Positions 13,382 through 16,199 of a DNA stretch of 16,199 nucleotides are shown here, piece after piece; position 1 is the stretch's first letter, and each line of letters opens with the position of its first letter. The stretch is taken from contig JBBSAX010000110.1 of assembly GCA_038251885.1 (NCBI GenBank), positions 1-16,199 of the forward strand, written 5' to 3'. The DNA is from JAHCHG01 sp038251885 (GTDB lineage Bacteria; Acidobacteriota; Blastocatellia; Pyrinomonadales; Pyrinomonadaceae). Both the position numbers and the translations under genes were made by a program. The notes beneath the pieces are model-generated. The model was not told where the DNA came from and made no database searches. It saw only the letters and a list, made by a program, of their open reading frames with translations.

Positions 13382-14395
13382 TTACAAACTTTCGGGCATT
13401 TCCCAATTTCCCGTTTCAGATGAACGAAAAACTGCGTCAATCGCCGCCATATTTGCAAAAGAATCTTCGAGCGAAATTGCTTGCCCGGAATTTTCCCGAA
13501 CCGCTTTTGAAAATAAATCGCCCTGAATCGTATATTGATTTATGGCTTCAAATTCAATTATTTCGATGTTTTTGCCGTATAAATCCGCGCCTTCATCAAT
13601 AAAAATCTGCGTCGGAGTTTCGGTCGGAATATTAAACGGAATCGGAACTTCGATTCTCCCGCGCGTGCCGAGAAACTGCATTTTTTGAAACGGAACAAGT
13701 TGCGTCGAACAAGTAAATGTCGCGTGTCCGTTCGGAAATTCGAGCATCGCGGAAGTTAATTTATCAATTCCGGTTTCGGAATCTTTTATAATCAAACTCG
13801 AAACTCTTTTCGGCTCTTCCTCAAAAATAAAACGCGAAATATTGATGCAATAACAGCCGATGTCCATCAACGCGCCACCGCCCATTTCGGGTTTGTTGCG
13901 AATATTCGATTTGTCGTCGTTGAAATAACTGAAAAATCCCGTGATTGCTTCGAGTTTTCCGATTTTCCCCGCTCTGATTAATTCACGAACTTTCAGCCAT
14001 TTCGGATGAGTTCTCACCATAAACGCTTCCTGAAGTTTTACGCCGGTTTGATCTCTGACTTCAATTAACTTTCTGACTTCATCAGCATTTAAACCAAGCG
14101 GTTTTTCGCACAAAACGTGCTTTCCGGCAATCGCGGCTTTTGTCGTCCATTCAAGGTGCAGATGATTCGGCAGAGGAATATAAACCGCTTCAATGCTCGA
14201 ATCATTTAATAAATTTTCGTAAGAATCATAAAATTTCGGAATGTTTAAATCATTCGCAGTTTGCTCCGCTTTTTCCGTATTTCTCGAAGCAATCGCCGCA
14301 ATTTCGCAGAAATTTCCGGCTTGCATTGCCGGAATGACTTTTTTAACCGCAATATTTGCTGCGCCTAAAATTCCCCAACGAACTTTTTCCGTCAT
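13382..14395 (-). CDS. Gfo/Idh/MocA family NAD(P)-dependent oxidoreductase
   Basis: The 337-residue enzyme has the N-terminal Rossmann domain (VRWGILGAANIA, 5-15, a G-x-x-G-A-A variant of the dinucleotide motif) and the family hallmark HVLCEKPLG (93-101) with catalytic K98. The C-terminal sugar-binding domain contains GGGALMDIGCYCINISRF (172-189), with D178 and Y182 at the usual active-site positions. The block PLPNHLHLEWTTKAAIAGKH is typical of the dihydrodiol dehydrogenase/glucose-fructose oxidoreductase subgroup, so a sugar or polyol is the likely substrate. I chose ATG 14395 (MTEKVRWG) over the upstream in-frame ATG at 14413, as it places the Rossmann strand at the usual distance. It is divergent from an aldo/keto reductase with 75 bases between start codons, so the two may share control. 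Confidence 0.9.
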   Translation of the reverse strand: MTEKVRWGILGAANIAVKKVIPAMQAGNFCEIAAIASRNTEKAEQTANDLNIPKFYDSYENLLNDSSIEAVYIPLPNHLHLEWTTKAAIAGKHVLCEKPLGLNADEVRKLIEVRDQTGVKLQEAFMVRTHPKWLKVRELIRAGKIGKLEAITGFFSYFNDDKSNIRNKPEMGGGALMDIGCYCINISRFIFEEEPKRVSSLIIKDSETGIDKLTSAMLEFPNGHATFTCSTQLVPFQKMQFLGTRGRIEVPIPFNIPTETPTQIFIDEGADLYGKNIEIIEFEAINQYTIQGDLFSKAVRENSGQAISLEDSFANMAAIDAVFRSSETGNWEMPESL

Positions 14396-14434
14396 AATCT
14401 TTTTCGCTCTCAAATTTAGTTAATTCTCTTTTAA

Positions 14435-14464
14435 TTGTTGAATTTATCAAACAAGCTGTAAAAT
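14435..14464 (+). promoter_or_regulatory. Possible promoter of the aldo/keto reductase gene (leaderless)
   Basis: TTGTTG (14435-14440) and TAAAAT (14459-14464) are 18 bases apart. A start seven bases after the -10 box would fall on the ATG at 14471. Confidence 0.35.
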
Positions 14465-14470
14465 CGAAAT

Positions 14471-15457
14471 ATGAAATATAGAGAATTGGGAAAAACGGGC
14501 TATAAAGTTTCCGAAGTGAGTTTCGGCGCGTGGGCAATCGGTGGAACTTGGGGCGAAGTAGAAGACGGCGAATCAATCGCCGCACTGCACACGGCGGTTG
14601 ATTTGGGCGTAAATTTCTTTGACACGGCAGATGTTTACGGCGACGGACACAGCGAAAGATTGCTGGCAAAACTCAAAAAAGCCCGCACCGGCGAAGAAAT
14701 TATTATCGCTACGAAAATCGGACGAAGACTTCCCGAACAAACCGTTGCTGGTTACAACAGTGAAAATTTAGCGGAATTTATTAATCGAAGTTTAAAAAAC
14801 TTGGAAACCGATTGTTTGGACTTGGTTCAGCTTCATTGTCCGCCGCAAGATGCTTATTATCATCCCGAAATTTTCGGCATTATGGACGATTTTGTTAGGG
14901 AAGGAAAGATAAAATATTACGGCGTGAGCGTTGAGAAAGTCGAAGAAGCGATCAAAGCGGTCGAATTTCCGAATGTTCAATCGGTTCAGATAATTTTCAA
15001 TATGTTTCGCCAGCGTCCGGCAGATTTATTTTTCGATTTAGCGAAAGAAAAACAGGTCGGAATTTTAGCGCGTGTGCCGCTTTCTTCGGGAATGTTGACG
15101 GGAAAAATGTCTGAAAATTCGACGTTTGAAACTGACGATCATCGCAACTTTAATCGTCACGGCGAAGCATTTGATGTCGGTGAAACATTTTCCGGCGTTG
15201 ATTTTAAAACGGGACTTGCGGCGGTCGAAGAATTAAAAAAACTTATTCCAGAAAATATGACAATGGCGCAATTCGCACTACGTTGGATTTTAATGCACGA
15301 TGGCGTAACCTGCACGATTCCGGGCGCAAAACGTCCTTCACAGGAAGAAGATAATGCAGAATCATCAGATTTTCCGCCGCTTTCGCATCAAACAATGAAA
15401 GCGATTCGAGATTTATATGAAAGCAAAATCAAGCCGCAGGTTCATCAATATTGGTAA
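14471..15457 (+). CDS. Aldo/keto reductase
   Basis: The 328-residue protein is an NADPH-dependent TIM-barrel aldo/keto reductase: MKYRELGKTGYKVSEVSFGAW at the start, NFFDTADVYGDGHSE (48-62) with D51 and Y56, K82 in IIATKIG, and H122 in LVQLHCPP complete the catalytic tetrad. Later blocks are VQIIFNMFRQRP, ILARVPLSSGMLTGK, and the coenzyme-binding MAQFALRWIL...TIPGAK. The substrate is unknown; members reduce or oxidise sugar and small carbonyl compounds, and pairing with a Gfo/Idh/MocA enzyme hints at sugar metabolism. No Shine-Dalgarno sequence is visible and a possible -10 TAAAAT (14459-14464) lies so close that the message may be leaderless. It converges with a gene remnant 10 bases beyond its stop. 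Confidence 0.92.
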   Translation: MKYRELGKTGYKVSEVSFGAWAIGGTWGEVEDGESIAALHTAVDLGVNFFDTADVYGDGHSERLLAKLKKARTGEEIIIATKIGRRLPEQTVAGYNSENLAEFINRSLKNLETDCLDLVQLHCPPQDAYYHPEIFGIMDDFVREGKIKYYGVSVEKVEEAIKAVEFPNVQSVQIIFNMFRQRPADLFFDLAKEKQVGILARVPLSSGMLTGKMSENSTFETDDHRNFNRHGEAFDVGETFSGVDFKTGLAAVEELKKLIPENMTMAQFALRWILMHDGVTCTIPGAKRPSQEEDNAESSDFPPLSHQTMKAIRDLYESKIKPQVHQYW

Positions 15458-15467
15458 GAAGACAAAA

Positions 15468-15644
15468 TTATTTTGAAAGTCTTAGCCTTACAACATCATG
15501 CGATAGAATTTGCGTTTTCAAAGTCGTGATCGTATCGCTCAAATCTTTATTCGCCAACCAATCGCAGATTTTATAAACCGTGTTTTTCGCATCGAATTGT
15601 TTTTTAAAGTTATCATCTTTAATAAAATTTTCCTTCCAATCAAA
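15468..15644 (-). pseudogene. C-terminal fragment of an unidentified gene
   Basis: The minus strand reads 58 sense codons, FDWKENFIKDDNFKKQFDAK...YKICDWLANKDLSDTITTLK...LSHDVVRLRLSK, then TAA. Composition is that of a soluble helical protein. There is no usable start codon, and the open frame ends at a TAA formed within the ATTAAA direct repeat bordering the multi-hairpin element at 15650. No continuation is evident on the far side of that element, so the gene was probably already broken before, or deleted beyond, the insertion. I do not recognise the family. Confidence 0.45.
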
Positions 15645-15898
15645 TTAAATTAACGTGAGTTCGACATAAGAAATTTAGATTTAGTCGGTGAAACCGACGT
15701 TATATTTGTAGCCCACGATGCCAATCGTGGGAAAATGATCGTAATTTGATAAAGCCGTTGAAAATGGCGGCATAAAATCGTATGTCGCGGTTTTCAACCG
15801 CTTAAACAAAATATCTAAAGCGTTCCCATAACTGGCGTTATGGGCTACAAATATGTTGCCGTCTTCGACGGCTTATCTCGAACTCACGTTAAATTAAA
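15644..15898. mobile_element. Multi-hairpin MITE-like element with terminal inverted repeats and 6-bp flanking repeats
   Basis: Element 15650-15892 (243 bp). Its 21-bp ends (15650-15670 and 15872-15892, beginning TTAACGTGAGTTCGA) are inverted repeats with one mismatch, and ATTAAA occurs directly on both sides (15644-15649 and 15893-15898), consistent with a target duplication. Inside are six short hairpins in mirror order. Type A stems of 6 bp with a GAA-type loop lie at 15684-15698, 15754-15768 (loop GAAA, one G-T pair), 15787-15801 and 15858-15872. Type B stems of 8 bp with a GCCA loop lie at 15712-15731 and 15825-15844. Right-half hairpins are in the opposite orientation. A 13-base linker containing ATATTTGTAG joins A to B in both halves. 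No coding capacity. Confidence 0.78.
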
Positions 15899-16199
15899 AC
15901 AAGCTACATTTGTTTTTTTCATCGAAAAAACCAGTCTGAATGTGGGGTAAAAGGCACCCTCAAAATTTTAGTTGGAAGTTCTTCGCGTGATATTCGTTTG
16001 TCGGGCGATTTTGAGTTGAAAAATGATTTATCCCAAGTTGCGTAAATAGGATGATGTAGAAAACGAGATGCGAGGCGGAAACGCGACAGCAAACGAGCGT
16101 GTTGAATAAAACAAACAGCACCCTCCATTGTATGCGCGGTTGCGCCCTTTTTATAAATATTTTAAAGCCAAATTGTATTAACATAAAGAAAAAAAAATA
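15899..16199. other. Non-coding stretch
   Basis: Apart from the solo REP at 16073, I see no gene here. Short open frames on the minus strand have no coding character, and the sequence becomes AT-rich towards the end. The motif CACCCTC occurs twice (about 15956 and 16119). Confidence 0.4.
16073..16101. repeat. Solo copy of the GCAA-loop REP
   Basis: It starts AGGCGGAAACGCGA and ends GCAAACGAGCGTG, matching the left arm at 13287-13315 at 26 of 29 positions. No inverted partner is visible nearby. Confidence 0.65.

Noticed and set aside
1..16199. CRISPR array or tRNA genes
   Set aside because: No regularly spaced direct repeats and no tRNA T-arm or cloverleaf pattern were found on either strand.

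Overview
The window looks like accessory chromosome from a Gram-negative bacterium of moderate GC content (roughly 40-45 %, lower in the 4.9-5.8 kb and 11.8-12.4 kb stretches). The protein set suggests Acidobacteriota, class Blastocatellia: an ECF sigma factor with an anti-sigma-like partner starting DYLWDxxG, a pair of secreted DUF4252-type proteins, and Gfo/Idh/MocA and aldo/keto reductase enzymes of that style. This assignment is inference from protein and repeat style; no rRNA or tRNA is present to confirm it.

Layout. (i) 1-2310: tail of an unidentified gene, the C-terminal remnant of a monomeric (IDH-II) isocitrate dehydrogenase on the minus strand, then an intact dimer-type isocitrate dehydrogenase with its own promoter and terminator. 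(ii) 2344-4888: a 1,077-bp IS630-family element with a frameshifted transposase, a decayed second copy of the icd 3' end, a DUF1016/YhcG-type PDDEXK nuclease, and a shorter third decayed copy of the icd 3' end. (iii) 4888-7080: an AT-rich, 5'-truncated two-TM potassium channel and a secreted HExxH protein. (iv) 7126-7891: a SOUL-family protein (minus) and a two-hairpin, U-tract structure that may end a small RNA. (v) 8216-10678: a four-gene operon of sigma factor, anti-sigma-like membrane protein and two secreted DUF4252-like proteins, closed by a long hairpin and a strong terminator. (vi) 10680-10815: a 136-bp palindromic MITE/REP pair with 7-bp flanking direct repeats. (vii) 10820-12549: an overlapping minus-strand gene pair, an OLD/RecF-like AAA ATPase and a DUF4276 TOPRIM-like protein, resembling two-gene phage-defence modules. 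(viii) 12751-15457: a secreted protein, a palindromic repeat, and divergent Gfo/Idh/MocA oxidoreductase and aldo/keto reductase genes. (ix) 15458-16199: a gene fragment, a 243-bp element of six mirror-arranged hairpins with terminal inverted repeats and a probable 6-bp target duplication, and a solo REP copy.

The two most distinctive signals are the icd locus, where one intact and three broken isocitrate dehydrogenase sequences of two unrelated families sit within 5 kb, and a set of three structured repeat families whose hairpin stems differ between copies by compensatory changes while the loops stay constant. The latter points to selection on folded single-stranded DNA or RNA.
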